Shown here piece by piece: positions 1 through 8,837 of a DNA stretch of 64,000 bases. The DNA comes from Streptomyces pilosus (lineage in GTDB: Bacteria; Actinomycetota; Actinomycetes; Streptomycetales; Streptomycetaceae). Within the stretch, counting starts at the first letter, position 1. Every line of letters starts with the position of its first letter. The notes below the pieces were generated by a model that saw only the letters and a program-made list of their open reading frames with translations, made no database searches and had not been told where the DNA came from. The stretch is taken from the NCBI RefSeq assembly GCF_014649835.1, contig NZ_BMTU01000004.1, positions 310,001 to 374,000 on the forward strand, written 5' to 3'. A program made the translations under genes and the position numbers.

Positions 1-719
1 GCCCAGCCGAACATCAGCTGGATGAGTGGCGAGTCGAGGCTGTCCCCCGCCGGCACGGGCTTGGCGTCCGGGATGAACGGGTCGTAGTTGTCCGCGGTGA
101 TGAAGAAGGCCCCCGCGATGATCACCACGAGGACCACGGTCACCTTGATGGCCACGACCAGTGAGGTGACGCGGGCGGACAGCTTCATGCCGAGGACCAG
201 GATGCCGGTGAGCACCAGCACCAGCACGGCCGCGAGGATGTCGAACCCGAAGACGTCGGATCCCTCCCGGCTGCCCAGCACCGCGGGCATCTGCCAGCCG
301 GCGTTGTCCATCAGCGACTGGATGTAACCCGACCAGCCGACGGCCACCACCGCCGTGCCGAGCGCGAACTCCAGGACCAGGTCCCAGCCGATGATCCACG
401 CGGGCAGTTCACCCAGAGAGGCGTACGAGAACGTGTAGGCGGAGCCCGCCACCGGGACGGTGGAGGCGAACTCGGCATAACAGAGCGCGGCCAGCGCGCA
501 GACGACGCCGGCCACCACGAAGGCCAGGGCGGTGGCCGGTCCGGCATTGTCCTTGGCGACCGTGCCGGTGAGGACGAAGATGCCGGTGCCGATGATGACA
601 CCGACGCCGAAGACCGTCAGGTCCAGCGCGGACAGGGATTTCTTGAGCGAATGCTCGGGTTCCTCCGTGTCACGGATGGACTCTTCGACCTTCTTCGTCC
701 GGAAGAGGGGGCTTGTCAC
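1..719 (-). CDS. APC-family amino acid permease (C-terminus outside window)
   Basis: This is the N-terminal 239 residues of an amino acid/polyamine/organocation permease that would import amino acids across the cytoplasmic membrane. Translation from the GTG at 719 starts VTSPLFRTKKVEESIRDTEE and enters the first membrane helix with GVGVIIGTGIFVLTG, the hallmark unwound helix-1 motif of cationic amino-acid transporters. Further hydrophobic helices follow (FVVAGVVCALAALC, WIIGWDLVLEFALG, VVAIKVTVVLVVIIAGAFF). The reading frame is open to the window edge, so the gene is cut by the window and is not broken. It is transcribed in the same direction as dxs, but a short hairpin lies between them, so it probably has its own promoter. 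The family is clear; the exact substrate is not. Confidence 0.85.
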   Translation of the reverse strand, partial: MTSPLFRTKKVEESIRDTEEPEHSLKKSLSALDLTVFGVGVIIGTGIFVLTGTVAKDNAGPATALAFVVAGVVCALAALCYAEFASTVPVAGSAYTFSYASLGELPAWIIGWDLVLEFALGTAVVAVGWSGYIQSLMDNAGWQMPAVLGSREGSDVFGFDILAAVLVLVLTGILVLGMKLSARVTSLVVAIKVTVVLVVIIAGAFFITADNYDPFIPDAKPVPAGDSLDSPLIQLMFGW

Positions 720-814
720 GGGTACCTCCCACGCTTGTCGTCCTCGACATGATCGAGAGGGGGCGTAGGTCGTATGCCCCGGCGCGGGCGCTCTCACGCG
801 AACGGGCCGCGCGC

Positions 815-832
815 GCCACTCTTCACAGTGGC
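815..832 (-). terminator. Short hairpin downstream of dxs
   Basis: GCCACT and AGTGGC form a perfect 6-bp stem around the loop CTTCAC, 35 bases past the dxs stop. It is the only clear inverted repeat in the gap before the permease and may act as a weak terminator. Confidence 0.35.
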
Positions 833-866
833 ACGGGCGGCCCATCCGGGCGACGCGTGGGCGACG

Positions 867-2798
867 TCAGTCGCGGGCGGGTTGCACCGAGTCGACGGCG
901 TCCGCGGAGGAGTGCTCGTACTTCCCGTCCAGCTTGGCCACCAGACCGGTCACCTGACGGGCGACGTCGGGGGCGGTCAGCCCGATCTCGGCCAGCACCT
1001 CGGCGCGCGAGGCGTGGTCGAGGAAGCGCGGCGGGATGCCGAAGTCGCGCAGCGGCACGTCCACACCGGCGTCGCGCAGCGCCTGGGCGATCGTCGAGCC
1101 GACGCCGCCGACCCGGGAGTTGTCCTCGACGGTGACGACCACGCGGTGCTTCTCGGCGAGCGGGGCCATCGCCTCGTCGACGGGCTTGACCCAGCGCGGG
1201 TCGACGACGGTGGTGGAGATGCCCTGCCGGTCCAGCAGCGAGGCGATCTCCAGGCACATCGGCGCGAGCGCTCCCACGGAGACCAGCAGCACGTCGGGGG
1301 TGTCCGTGCCGGGCTCACGCAGGACGTCCATGCCGCCGACGCGGCCCACGGCGGGCACGGCCGGCCCGACGGCGCCCTTGGAGAAGCGCACCACGGTGGG
1401 GGCGTCCTCGACGGCGGTGGCCTCGCGCAGCTGGGCGCGGACCTGGTCGGCGTCGCGCGGGGCGGCGAGCCGCAGGCCGGGCACGACCTGGAGGATCGAC
1501 ATGTCCCACATGCCGTTGTGGGAGGCGCCGTCGGTGCCGGTGACGCCGGCCCGGTCGAGGGCGAACGTCACGCCGCACTTGTGCAGGGCCACGTCCATCA
1601 GCACCTGGTCGAAGGCGCGGTTGAGGAAGGTGGCGTACACGGCGAAGACGGGGTGCACCCCGGCGTGGGCGAGGCCCGCCGCGGAGACGGCGCCGTGCTG
1701 CTCGGCGATGCCGACGTCGTAGACCCGGTCGGGGAAGCGCTTGGCGAACTTGTCGAGGCCGACCGGCTGGAGCATGGCGGCGGTGATGGCGACGATGTCC
1801 TCGCGCTCCTCGCCGAGCTTCACCATCTCCTCGCCGAAGACGCTCGTCCAGTCGGCGCCGGAGCTGGCGATCGGCAGGCCCGTGTCGGGGTGGATCTTGC
1901 CGACGGCGTGGAAGCGGTCCGCCTCGTCCTGGAGGGCGGGCTGGTAGCCGCGGCCCTTCTCGGTGAGGCAGTGCACGATGACCGGGCCGCCGAAGCGCTT
2001 GGCGCGGGTCAGGGCGGACTCCAGGGCCTCGATGTCGTGGCCGTCGATGGGGCCGACGTACTTCAGGCCGAGGTCCTCGAACATGCCCTGCGGGGCGATG
2101 AAGTCCTTCAGTCCCTTCTTGGCGCCGTGCAGCGTGTCGAAGAGGGGCTTGCCGACGACCGGGGTGCGCTCCAGGAGGTCCTTGGTGCGGGTCAGGAAGC
2201 GCTCGTAGCCGTCGGTGGTGCGCAGGGTCGCGAGGTGGTTCGCCAGGCCGCCGATGGTGGGCGAGTAGGAGCGCTCGTTGTCGTTGACGACGATGACGAG
2301 CGGGCGGTCCTTGGCATCGGCGATGTTGTTCAGCGCCTCCCAGGCCATGCCGCCGGTGAGCGCGCCGTCGCCGATGACCGCGACGACGTGGCTGTCGCGC
2401 TTCATGATCTGGTTGGCCTTGGCGATGCCGTCGGCCCAGCCGAGGACGGTGGAGGCGTGGCTGTTCTCGATGACGTCGTGCTCGGACTCGGCCTGCGAGG
2501 GGTAGCCGGACAGGCCGCCCTTCATCTTCAGCCTGGAGAAGTCCTGCCGGCCGGTCAGCAGCTTGTGCACGTAGGACTGGTGGCCGGTGTCCCAGAGGAC
2601 CTTGTCCCTGGGCGACTCGAAGACCCGGTGCAGGGCGATGGTGAGCTCCACCACACCGAGGTTGGGGCCGAGGTGGCCGCCGGTCTTGGAGACCGCCTCG
2701 ACGAGGAAGGTCCGGATCTCCCCGGCCAGCCGGTCGAGCTCCTCCGGGCCGAGCCGGTCCAGATCGCGCGGTCCCCTGATGCGGGTCAGCAGCGGCAC
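867..2798 (-). CDS. dxs: 1-deoxy-D-xylulose-5-phosphate synthase
   Basis: DXS condenses pyruvate and glyceraldehyde-3-phosphate to 1-deoxy-D-xylulose 5-phosphate, the first and flux-setting step of the MEP isoprenoid pathway, using thiamine diphosphate and Mg2+ in the cytosol. The 643-residue protein has the full family length. The diphosphate-binding motif [16 protein letters not shown] is present, as are the N-terminal [16 protein letters not shown], the active-site segment [18 protein letters not shown] with its catalytic glutamate, and a C-terminal transketolase domain. The start is the GTG at 2798, preceded by AAGGAGG at a 5-base spacing (2804-2810). It appears monocistronic, with its promoter in the 190-base gap after the xylH terminator. 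Streptomycetes often carry two dxs paralogues; gene order suggests the SCO6013 type. Confidence 0.96.
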   Translation of the reverse strand: MPLLTRIRGPRDLDRLGPEELDRLAGEIRTFLVEAVSKTGGHLGPNLGVVELTIALHRVFESPRDKVLWDTGHQSYVHKLLTGRQDFSRLKMKGGLSGYPSQAESEHDVIENSHASTVLGWADGIAKANQIMKRDSHVVAVIGDGALTGGMAWEALNNIADAKDRPLVIVVNDNERSYSPTIGGLANHLATLRTTDGYERFLTRTKDLLERTPVVGKPLFDTLHGAKKGLKDFIAPQGMFEDLGLKYVGPIDGHDIEALESALTRAKRFGGPVIVHCLTEKGRGYQPALQDEADRFHAVGKIHPDTGLPIASSGADWTSVFGEEMVKLGEEREDIVAITAAMLQPVGLDKFAKRFPDRVYDVGIAEQHGAVSAAGLAHAGVHPVFAVYATFLNRAFDQVLMDVALHKCGVTFALDRAGVTGTDGASHNGMWDMSILQVVPGLRLAAPRDADQVRAQLREATAVEDAPTVVRFSKGAVGPAVPAVGRVGGMDVLREPGTDTPDVLLVSVGALAPMCLEIASLLDRQGISTTVVDPRWVKPVDEAMAPLAEKHRVVVTVEDNSRVGGVGSTIAQALRDAGVDVPLRDFGIPPRFLDHASRAEVLAEIGLTAPDVARQVTGLVAKLDGKYEHSSADAVDSVQPARD

Positions 2799-2940
2799 CC
2801 GTGCCTCCTTGCAGTAGAGCTGATCGAGCTGTTACCGGGCGGGTCGAGTCTAATCTTCCGCTCCGGACGGACGACTCCGGGCGGTGCGTCGTGCGTCACC
2901 CGGTCAGCAGTACCCCGAATGCGCCCGTCCTACGACACGG

Positions 2941-2976
2941 CTGTTGCCCGGCGCCTTCCCAGGCACCGGGCAACAG
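2941..2976 (-). terminator. Terminator after the xylFGH operon
   Basis: CTGTTGCCCGG (2941-2951) pairs perfectly with CCGGGCAACAG (2966-2976), and inner GCC/GGC pairs extend the stem past one mismatch. It lies 20 bases past the xylH stop, so it closes the xylose operon before the dxs promoter. There is no U-tract, as is usual in Streptomyces. Confidence 0.75.
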
Positions 2977-2996
2977 CGGCGGGAGCGTACCGGGAG

Positions 2997-4289
2997 CTAG
3001 GCGCGCCCGGCCGTCTTCTGCGTCTTGCGGGTGACCGCGTCGATGACGACCGTGGCCAGCAGCACACCACCGGTGATCATGTACTGCACCGGCGAGGCGA
3101 TGCCCTCGAGCGCCAGGCCGTACGTGATCGAGATGATGACCATCACACCGAGCAGCGCGTCCCACGTGCGGCCGCGGCCACCGAAGAGCGACGTGCCGCC
3201 GATGACGGCCGCGGCGATGACGTTCATCAGGAACTCGCCGGTGCCCGCGCCCTGGTTGGCGGAGGCGATCTTCGAGGCGACGAACAGGCCGCCGATCGCG
3301 GCGAAGGTGCCGGCGATCGCGAAGACCGAGATCCGGACCATCTCCACGTTGATGCCCGCGCGGCGGGACGCCTCGACGCTGCCGCCGAGTGCGAAGACCT
3401 TGCGGCCGTAGGCGGTGCGGCGCAGCACGAAGTCCGTGAGGACCAGGAAGGCCAGGAAGATCACCACGGCCAGCGGCAGGCCCTTGTACTGGTTGAAGAC
3501 GATCGCGACGGCGAAGGCCAGGACCGCGAGCAGCACGGTCCGCACGATGATCTCGTTCAGCGGGCGGGACGGCACCCCGGCGGCCTCGCGGCGGCGGTTG
3601 TCGAAGAACGCGAGGAGGAAGTACCCCACGGTCGCGACGATCGCCAGGCCGTACGCGGCGGCCACGTCGGAGAAGTAGTAACTGGTCAGCTTGACGACCA
3701 GGCCCTCGGAGTCGAGGTTGATGGTGCCGTTGCTGCCGAGGATCTGCAGCATGAAGCCCTGCCAGAACAGCAGTCCGGCCAGGGTCACGGCGAAGGCCGG
3801 GACGCCGATGCGGGCGAAGATGACGCCGTGGATGGCGCCGGCCACCGTGCCGGTGAGGATCGCCAGCACCAGGGCCAGGATCTCGTTCATCCCGTGGGTG
3901 ACGCTCATCACCGCGAAGGCGGCGCCGGCGACACCGCTGACCGAACCGACCGACAGGTCGATCTCGCCGAGCAGCAGCACGAAGACGATGCCGACGGCGA
4001 TCATGCCGGTGCCGACCATGGCGACGGACATGTCGGAGAAGTTGCCGGCGGTGAGGAAGTTGGGGTTCAGGCTGGTGAAGATGGCCCAAATGATCAGCAG
4101 GCCGACCACCACGGGGATGGAGCCGAGGTCACCGGCCTTCATCTTCCGCTTGAACTCGTTCCAGTAACCGAGGAAGCCCTGCTCGCGGACCAGCAGCCGG
4201 GGGTCGACCACGGTGACCGCGGCGGGGGCCGCCTCGGGGTTCTCCACGGCGTGGTCCTCGGCGGGGGCGGGGGTCTTGTCGATGCTCAC
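2997..4289 (-). CDS. xylH: Xylose-type sugar ABC transporter permease
   Basis: This is the membrane channel of a CUT2-family (carbohydrate uptake type 2) ABC importer; with XylG and XylF it should import xylose. The 430-residue protein has a hydrophilic N-terminus of about 60 residues, then roughly ten hydrophobic helices. It carries the BPD_transp_2 signatures LLLGEIDLSVGSVSG and AAAVIGGTSLFGGRGRTWDALLG near the C-terminus. The start is taken as the GTG at 4289, whose GTGA overlaps the xylG stop by 4 bases, the usual mark of translational coupling. A reading frame continues upstream but there reads the wrong frame of xylG. Family and operon place are clear; xylose as substrate rests on synteny with S. 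coelicolor SCO6009-6011 and the adjacent Rok7B7. Confidence 0.9.
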   Translation of the reverse strand: MSIDKTPAPAEDHAVENPEAAPAAVTVVDPRLLVREQGFLGYWNEFKRKMKAGDLGSIPVVVGLLIIWAIFTSLNPNFLTAGNFSDMSVAMVGTGMIAVGIVFVLLLGEIDLSVGSVSGVAGAAFAVMSVTHGMNEILALVLAILTGTVAGAIHGVIFARIGVPAFAVTLAGLLFWQGFMLQILGSNGTINLDSEGLVVKLTSYYFSDVAAAYGLAIVATVGYFLLAFFDNRRREAAGVPSRPLNEIIVRTVLLAVLAFAVAIVFNQYKGLPLAVVIFLAFLVLTDFVLRRTAYGRKVFALGGSVEASRRAGINVEMVRISVFAIAGTFAAIGGLFVASKIASANQGAGTGEFLMNVIAAAVIGGTSLFGGRGRTWDALLGVMVIISITYGLALEGIASPVQYMITGGVLLATVVIDAVTRKTQKTAGRA

Positions 4290-5068
4290 TTCTTGATCTC
4301 CCCATTGGTGCGCGCCGCACGACGGGTCACGGCGTTGTCCGTGGCGCCCGTGATGGCGGAGATGATCTCTTCCTGCGAGGTCGACTTGACCTCGAAGACG
4401 CCGTTGTTGCGCCCGAGGCGCAGAACCGCGACCTTGTCCGCCACGGCCTTCACATCGGCCATGTTGTGGCTGATGAGGATGACCGCGTGACCGCGCTCGC
4501 GCAGCCGCTCGACCAGGTCGAGGACCTGCGCGGTCTGCTCGACGCCGAGGGCGGCGGTGGGCTCGTCGAGGATCACCAGCTTCGGCTCGCCGAGCATGGA
4601 CCGGGCGATGGCCACGACCTGGCGCTGACCGCCGGAGAGCGAGGCGATCGGGATCCGGACGCTGGGGATGCGGATCGAGAGCGTGTCGAGGAGCTCGCGG
4701 GAGCGGCGCTCCATCTCCACCTCGTCCAGGACGCCGCGCCTGCGGAGCTCCCGGCCCAGGTAGAGGTTGCCGACGACGTCGATGTTGTCGCACAGCGCGA
4801 GGTCCTGGTAGACCGTCGCGATGCCCAGGTTCTGGGCGTCGTGCGGCCGGTTGATCTGGACGGCCTTGCCGTCCCATTCGATGACGCCCTCATCGATGGG
4901 GTGCACGCCGGCGATCGTCTTGACCAGCGTGGACTTTCCGGCACCGTTGTCGCCCACCAGGGCGACCACCTCACCGGCGTGGACCTCAAGCTCTACGTCG
5001 GTGAGCGCCTGGACGGCACCGAAACGCTTGGAGACCCCGCGCAACGCCAGCACGGGCGTAGCGGACAC
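4286..5068 (-). CDS. xylG: Sugar ABC transporter ATP-binding protein (single-domain XylG)
   Basis: This is the ATPase that powers the XylFGH sugar importer on the inner membrane face. It has Walker A GDNGAGKSTLVKT, signature LSGGQRQVVAIARSM, Walker B KLVILDEPTAALG and switch histidine in ILISHNMADV. It is only about 260 residues, a single ATPase domain, whereas enterobacterial CUT2 ATPases such as XylG and RbsA are tandem duplications near 500 residues; the half-size form is usual in this actinobacterial clade. The start is set at the GTG at 5068 because AAGGAG lies 9 bases upstream. The ATG at 5077 sits almost on the ribosome binding site. It is separated from xylF by a strong hairpin and overlaps xylH by 4 bases. 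Confidence 0.9.
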   Translation of the reverse strand: MSATPVLALRGVSKRFGAVQALTDVELEVHAGEVVALVGDNGAGKSTLVKTIAGVHPIDEGVIEWDGKAVQINRPHDAQNLGIATVYQDLALCDNIDVVGNLYLGRELRRRGVLDEVEMERRSRELLDTLSIRIPSVRIPIASLSGGQRQVVAIARSMLGEPKLVILDEPTAALGVEQTAQVLDLVERLRERGHAVILISHNMADVKAVADKVAVLRLGRNNGVFEVKSTSQEEIISAITGATDNAVTRRAARTNGEIKK

Positions 5069-5134
5069 GTGAACCATCTCCTTCGCCGCCTGACCCGGCG
5101 GGAGGTTGTGCAGAGAATTTGGGGGGTGTTCCGT

Positions 5135-5180
5135 CCGGCGCCCCGCGTAGCTTGCGGGGCTGATGTGTGCGGGGCGCCGG
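5135..5180 (-). terminator. Intercistronic hairpin between xylF and xylG
   Basis: CCGGCGCCCCGC (5135-5146) pairs perfectly with GCGGGGCGCCGG (5169-5180), a 12-bp stem. An inner competing pair, CCCCGC with GCGGGG (5141-5159), could form an alternative fold. It sits in the 190-base gap after the binding-protein gene and probably partly terminates transcription or protects the xylF message, giving excess binding protein. Confidence 0.65.
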
Positions 5181-5258
5181 CGGAAGCGCGTGGCAGTCGG
5201 TCCCGGGCGGGAGTCCGGGTCACGGACTCCCCGCTGTGTCACGGGACTCGGGGACTGC

Positions 5259-6371
5259 TTACTTGAGGCCGATCTTGTCGCAGGCGGCCTTGTACTTGTC
5301 CGTGCAGATCTCCTGGACGGTGTAGATGCCGTCCTTGATCACGGTGTCGTTGATGTTCTCCTGGGTCAGCGAGATGACCGGGACGAGAACGGACGGGACG
5401 GCCTTGGTGGTGGGGCTGTCGACCTTGTCCTTGGCGATGGAGTCCAGCGACTTGCCCTGGGCGAGCAGGACGGCCAGCTCCGCGGCGACGTTCGCCTCCT
5501 GCGGGAACGGCTTGTAGACGCTCATGAACTGCTCACCGGTGACGATGCGCTGCACGCCCGCGAGCTCGGCGTCCTGGCCGGTGACCGGGATGTCGGCGAT
5601 GCCGGCGGCCTTCAGGGCGGTGATGATGCCGCCCGCCATGCCGTCGTTGGCGGAGTAGACGCCGACGATCTTGTCCTTGCCGAGGGCGGAGATGGCGCCC
5701 TCCATGTTGGCGTTGGCGTTCTCCGGCTTCCACTCCTTGGTGTCGTACTCGCGGCCGATCTTCACCTTGCCGTCGAGGACGGAGTGCGCGCCCTGCTTGA
5801 AGAGGGCGGCGTTCGGGTCGGTGGAGGACCCGTTCATCATGACGATCTGGCCGTCCTTGGCCTTGTCGCCCAGCTTCTCCAGCAGGGCCTCGCCCTGGGT
5901 CTTGCCGACGGTCACGTTGTCGAACGAGGTGTAGGCGTCGATCGGGCCCTCGGCGAGGCGGTCGAAGGCGACGACCGGGATGCCGGCGTCCTTGGCCTTC
6001 TTCACCGAGCCGGCGATCGCCTTGGCGTCGACCGCGTCCAGGATCAGCACGTCCACCTTGTTGGTGATCATCGTGTCGACCTGCTGGTTCTGCAGGCTGG
6101 CGTCCTGCTTGGCGTTGGCGTAGACCACCTCGCCCTTGTTGTTCGTGAGCTCCTTGACCTTCTTCTCGATCAAGGGCTTGTCGAACTTCTCGTACCGCGC
6201 GGTCTGGTTCTCCGGAAGGAGCAGGCCGACCTTGATGTCGTCGCCCTTGGCGGCGGAGTCGCCCGAGTCCTTCTTGTCACCGGACTCGGCGGCGCTGCCA
6301 CAAGCGGCGAGCGAGACGGCCATCGCACCTGCGGCAACGGCAAAGGCAACGCGACGCATACGCGTGTTCAT
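5259..6371 (-). CDS. xylF: Xylose-type sugar-binding lipoprotein
   Basis: This is the extracellular substrate-binding lipoprotein of the XylFGH importer. It has 370 residues with a positively charged start (MNTRMRRVAF), a hydrophobic stretch and lipobox LAAC around residue 23, then a Ser/Asp/Lys-rich linker and a periplasmic-binding-protein type 1 fold. Typical segments are KVGLLLPENQTARYEKFDKP, VDVLILDAVDAKAIAG, IPVVAFDRLAEGPIDAY and ADIPVTGQDAELAGVQRI. GGGAGG precedes the ATG by 7 bases. It is the first gene of the operon and is followed by a hairpin, consistent with high expression. The 120 bases between it and rok7B7 must hold the xyl promoter, the expected target of that regulator in S. 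coelicolor. I cannot name the operator. Confidence 0.92.
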   Translation of the reverse strand: MNTRMRRVAFAVAAGAMAVSLAACGSAAESGDKKDSGDSAAKGDDIKVGLLLPENQTARYEKFDKPLIEKKVKELTNNKGEVVYANAKQDASLQNQQVDTMITNKVDVLILDAVDAKAIAGSVKKAKDAGIPVVAFDRLAEGPIDAYTSFDNVTVGKTQGEALLEKLGDKAKDGQIVMMNGSSTDPNAALFKQGAHSVLDGKVKIGREYDTKEWKPENANANMEGAISALGKDKIVGVYSANDGMAGGIITALKAAGIADIPVTGQDAELAGVQRIVTGEQFMSVYKPFPQEANVAAELAVLLAQGKSLDSIAKDKVDSPTTKAVPSVLVPVISLTQENINDTVIKDGIYTVQEICTDKYKAACDKIGLK

Positions 6372-6491
6372 TCAGAAACCTCCCTGACGAGGCCGCGTCG
6401 TTGCGGCCGAGGTGGCTGGAAGTCAACTCGGCCACACGTGCGACGTCAAGAAGTAAATCCTTAACGAGATGGCAACGGTGCCATCCGTTCT

Positions 6492-7730
6492 CTAAGTGAA
6501 GGCAGGGCTGGCCGTCTTGAGTGACCGCGTCGCAGTTCCGTCGAGAAGGGTCGAATCGCCCATCTCGCTCAGGGCGAGGGCGAGGGCTCCGAGGACCTCC
6601 GCACGGCCGCCAAGTGCCCCGGGAAGGACGGAGAGTTGGCGCGCCGCACTGGGGATCGCGTAGCGGCTCACGGACTCCCTTATCGGCCCCAGCACCAGCT
6701 CGCCGGCCTCCGCGAGATCGCCGCCGAGGACCACCCGGCTAGGGTTCAGCAGGTTGCAGAGATTGGCCACTCCACTGCCGATGTGGCGGCCGACGTCGGC
6801 GATCACCCGACGGCAGCCCGGGTCACCGTCCCGCGCCAGCCGGACGACGCCTTCCATCGTCAGGTCGGTGCCGTGACTGGGCTGGAGCAGCGGGAGCACG
6901 TAGCGCGCGGCCGTGAAGGTCTCCAGGCAGCCGCGGTTGCCGCAGCGGCACACGGGGCCGGATTCGTCGAGTGTAATGTGTCCGATCTCACCCGCGGTGC
7001 CGCCCGGTCCGCGGTAGATCTTGCCGCTGATCACCAGACCCGCGCCGACGCCGCTGGCCACCTTGATGTACGCCAGGTCGCGCACGCCGCGGCCGCTCCC
7101 CCAGACCATCTCGCCGAGGGCGCCGAGGTTGGCGTCGTTGTCCACGTGCACCGGCACGCCGAGCCGCCCCCGCAGCTCCTCGGCGGGCTTGGTGCCGGTC
7201 CAGCCGGGCAGGATCGCGGTCGAGCCCAGGGTGCCGGACTCCACGTCGATCGGACCGGGCACGCCGAGGCCCACGCCGGCGACCTTGGAGCGGTCCACGC
7301 CGGTCGCCTCGATCAGCCGGCTGACCAGCTGTTCCGCCCGGTCGAAGCCCTGGGTCGAGGAGGCGTCCACGTCCAGGGGCTCGGACTCCTCGGCCAGCAC
7401 CTGGTGGGCGAGGTTCCCGACCGCGACCCGCAGGTGGGTGTGCCCGAAGTCGACCCCGATGACGATGCCGGCGTCCCCGCTGAGCGAGACGCTGCGGGCC
7501 CGGCGTCCGCCCGACGAGGTCGGGGTGACCTCGACCGTCCCGCCGTCCTTCAGTTCCCGGACGATGTTGGAGACCGTGGCCGCGGACAGGCCGGTCGTCC
7601 TCGCGATCTCGGCCTGGGTGAGGGAACCCGCAAGACGTACTGCCCGGACGACCCGCTCCAGGTTGGCTCGGTGCAGCGACGACTGCGACCCCGGAGTCTC
7701 CACGACGACCTCCTGCGCGCGGGGCCGCAT
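6492..7730 (-). CDS. rok7B7: ROK-family transcriptional regulator, Rok7B7-type
   Basis: This is a DNA-binding repressor of the ROK (repressor, ORF, kinase) family. The N-terminal winged helix-turn-helix (LTQAEIARTTGLSAATVSNIVRELKDGG) is followed by the sugar-kinase-like fold (IVIGVDFGHTHLRVAVG, VGVGLGVPGPID). The ROK zinc site is intact: GEIGH plus the cysteines of CRCGNRGCLE. The S. coelicolor orthologue SCO6008 controls the xylose operon and links carbon control to antibiotic production (recalled knowledge). It sits between xylFGH and ngcEFG, the same context as in S. coelicolor. I start it at the ATG at 7730, preceded by GAGAGGGG at 8 bases; an in-frame ATG at 7748 would add six residues. 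The missing phosphate-site detail argues for a regulator rather than a glucokinase. Confidence 0.9.
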   Translation of the reverse strand: MRPRAQEVVVETPGSQSSLHRANLERVVRAVRLAGSLTQAEIARTTGLSAATVSNIVRELKDGGTVEVTPTSSGGRRARSVSLSGDAGIVIGVDFGHTHLRVAVGNLAHQVLAEESEPLDVDASSTQGFDRAEQLVSRLIEATGVDRSKVAGVGLGVPGPIDVESGTLGSTAILPGWTGTKPAEELRGRLGVPVHVDNDANLGALGEMVWGSGRGVRDLAYIKVASGVGAGLVISGKIYRGPGGTAGEIGHITLDESGPVCRCGNRGCLETFTAARYVLPLLQPSHGTDLTMEGVVRLARDGDPGCRRVIADVGRHIGSGVANLCNLLNPSRVVLGGDLAEAGELVLGPIRESVSRYAIPSAARQLSVLPGALGGRAEVLGALALALSEMGDSTLLDGTATRSLKTASPAFT

Positions 7731-7834
7731 CGGTGAGGCCCCTCTCATGTCCAACTAGTGAACTCTAAGATGAGCCGTTCGGGTTGCCTCCCGTCAAGAG
7801 GTTGAACCGTTTCCGGGTGCATGGACACACGCGG

Positions 7835-7866
7835 ACACGCCGCTCCCTGCGGCGGGAGCGGCGTGT
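7835..7866 (-). terminator. Terminator after ngcEFG
   Basis: ACACGCCGCTCCC (7835-7847) pairs perfectly with GGGAGCGGCGTGT (7854-7866) around a 6-base loop. It lies 20 bases past the ngcG stop and separates the operon from rok7B7. Confidence 0.8.
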
Positions 7867-7886
7867 GAAGACCGGGTTCCGTAGCG

Positions 7887-8822
7887 TTACTTCAAGGTTG
7901 CGGAGGTCAGGCCGGCCTGCACCTGGCGCTGGAAGGACAGGTACACGACCAGCATGGGCACCATGGCGATGGTCACACCGGCGAAGAGGACCGGGAGGTC
8001 GGAGGCGTAGCCCTGCTGCTGCTGCAGCTGGATGAGCCCCTGGGTCAGCACGTAGCGCTCCGGGTCGTCACCGCTCTGCGGCTGCATCAGCACGGTCGGC
8101 AGGATGTACTGGTTCCACTGGCCCAGCGTGTTGAAGATGCCGACGCTCAGCAGGCCGGGCTTGGCCATGGGCATCATCACCTGGAAGAAGGTCCGGGTGT
8201 GCGAGGCCCCGTCGAGGATCGCCGCCTCGAAGACCGCCGACGGCAGGGTCCGGAAGAAGGCGTGCATGAAGAACACCGTGAAGGGCAGCGAGTAGGCCAC
8301 GTAGACCAGGGCCAGGCCGTGGTAGGTGTTCAGCATGTCCAGCCGCTTGACCATGAAGAACAGCGGCACCAGCGCCAGGAAGACGGGGAACATCGCGCCC
8401 GCGACGAAGAAGTAGTACAGCAGGCGGTTGCCCCAGAACTCGTAGCGGGCCAGTACGTAGGCGGCCATCGCGCCGAGCAGCATGGTCAGCGGCACGGAGA
8501 TCACCAGCACGATGACCGTGCTGGTGAAGTAGTCGCCGATGCCCTTCTCCCAGGCGCGGGAGAAGACGCCCAGGTCCCAGTTCTGCGGCCAGCCGAAGGC
8601 CGAACCGCCGATCTGGGCGTCGGTGCGGAAGGAGCTGAGCACCAGCCACAGCAGCGGCAGGACGATCATCACCGCCCACACGGCGAGGAAGCCGTGCGAG
8701 AAGACGTTCAGCGCGACGCCTTCGCCGCGCCGGTCGCCCGGCCGGACGGTGCCCTTGCCCACCGGCGGCGGGGGCGGGGTGGGGCCCCCGGTGGGGGCGG
8801 TTTCCTTGAGAGGTGCGCTCAT
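7887..8822 (-). CDS. ngcG: N-acetylglucosamine/chitobiose ABC transporter permease NgcG
   Basis: This is the second membrane subunit of a CUT1 sugar importer (MalG type). The 311-residue protein has a Pro-rich cytoplasmic N-terminus, about six membrane helices and the EAA coupling loop EAAILDGASHTRTFFQ, which docks to the ATPase. There is no ATPase gene in the operon. Streptomyces CUT1 systems share the multi-use ATPase MsiK, encoded elsewhere, and this operon fits that rule. It follows ngcF by 15 bases. Identification as NgcG rests on the order SBP-permease-permease beside rok7B7, matching SCO6005-6007, which has been characterised as a chitobiose/GlcNAc uptake system, and on the DasR-like site upstream. 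Confidence 0.88.
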   Translation of the reverse strand: MSAPLKETAPTGGPTPPPPPVGKGTVRPGDRRGEGVALNVFSHGFLAVWAVMIVLPLLWLVLSSFRTDAQIGGSAFGWPQNWDLGVFSRAWEKGIGDYFTSTVIVLVISVPLTMLLGAMAAYVLARYEFWGNRLLYYFFVAGAMFPVFLALVPLFFMVKRLDMLNTYHGLALVYVAYSLPFTVFFMHAFFRTLPSAVFEAAILDGASHTRTFFQVMMPMAKPGLLSVGIFNTLGQWNQYILPTVLMQPQSGDDPERYVLTQGLIQLQQQQGYASDLPVLFAGVTIAMVPMLVVYLSFQRQVQAGLTSATLK

Positions 8823-8837
8823 CGTCGTTGCTCCGCC

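Noticed and set aside
774-4490. Open frame of 1238 codons on the plus strand opposite dxs and xylH
   Set aside because: It is the antisense frame of high-GC genes, its product is Gly/Asp/Val/Leu-rich without domains, and it crosses two real genes and their promoter.
6488-7775. CTCTAAG found both upstream of xylF (6490) and upstream of rok7B7 (about 7763) as a Rok7B7 operator
   Set aside because: A shared 7-mer is too short and one copy includes the rok7B7 stop codon; no inverted repeat supports it.
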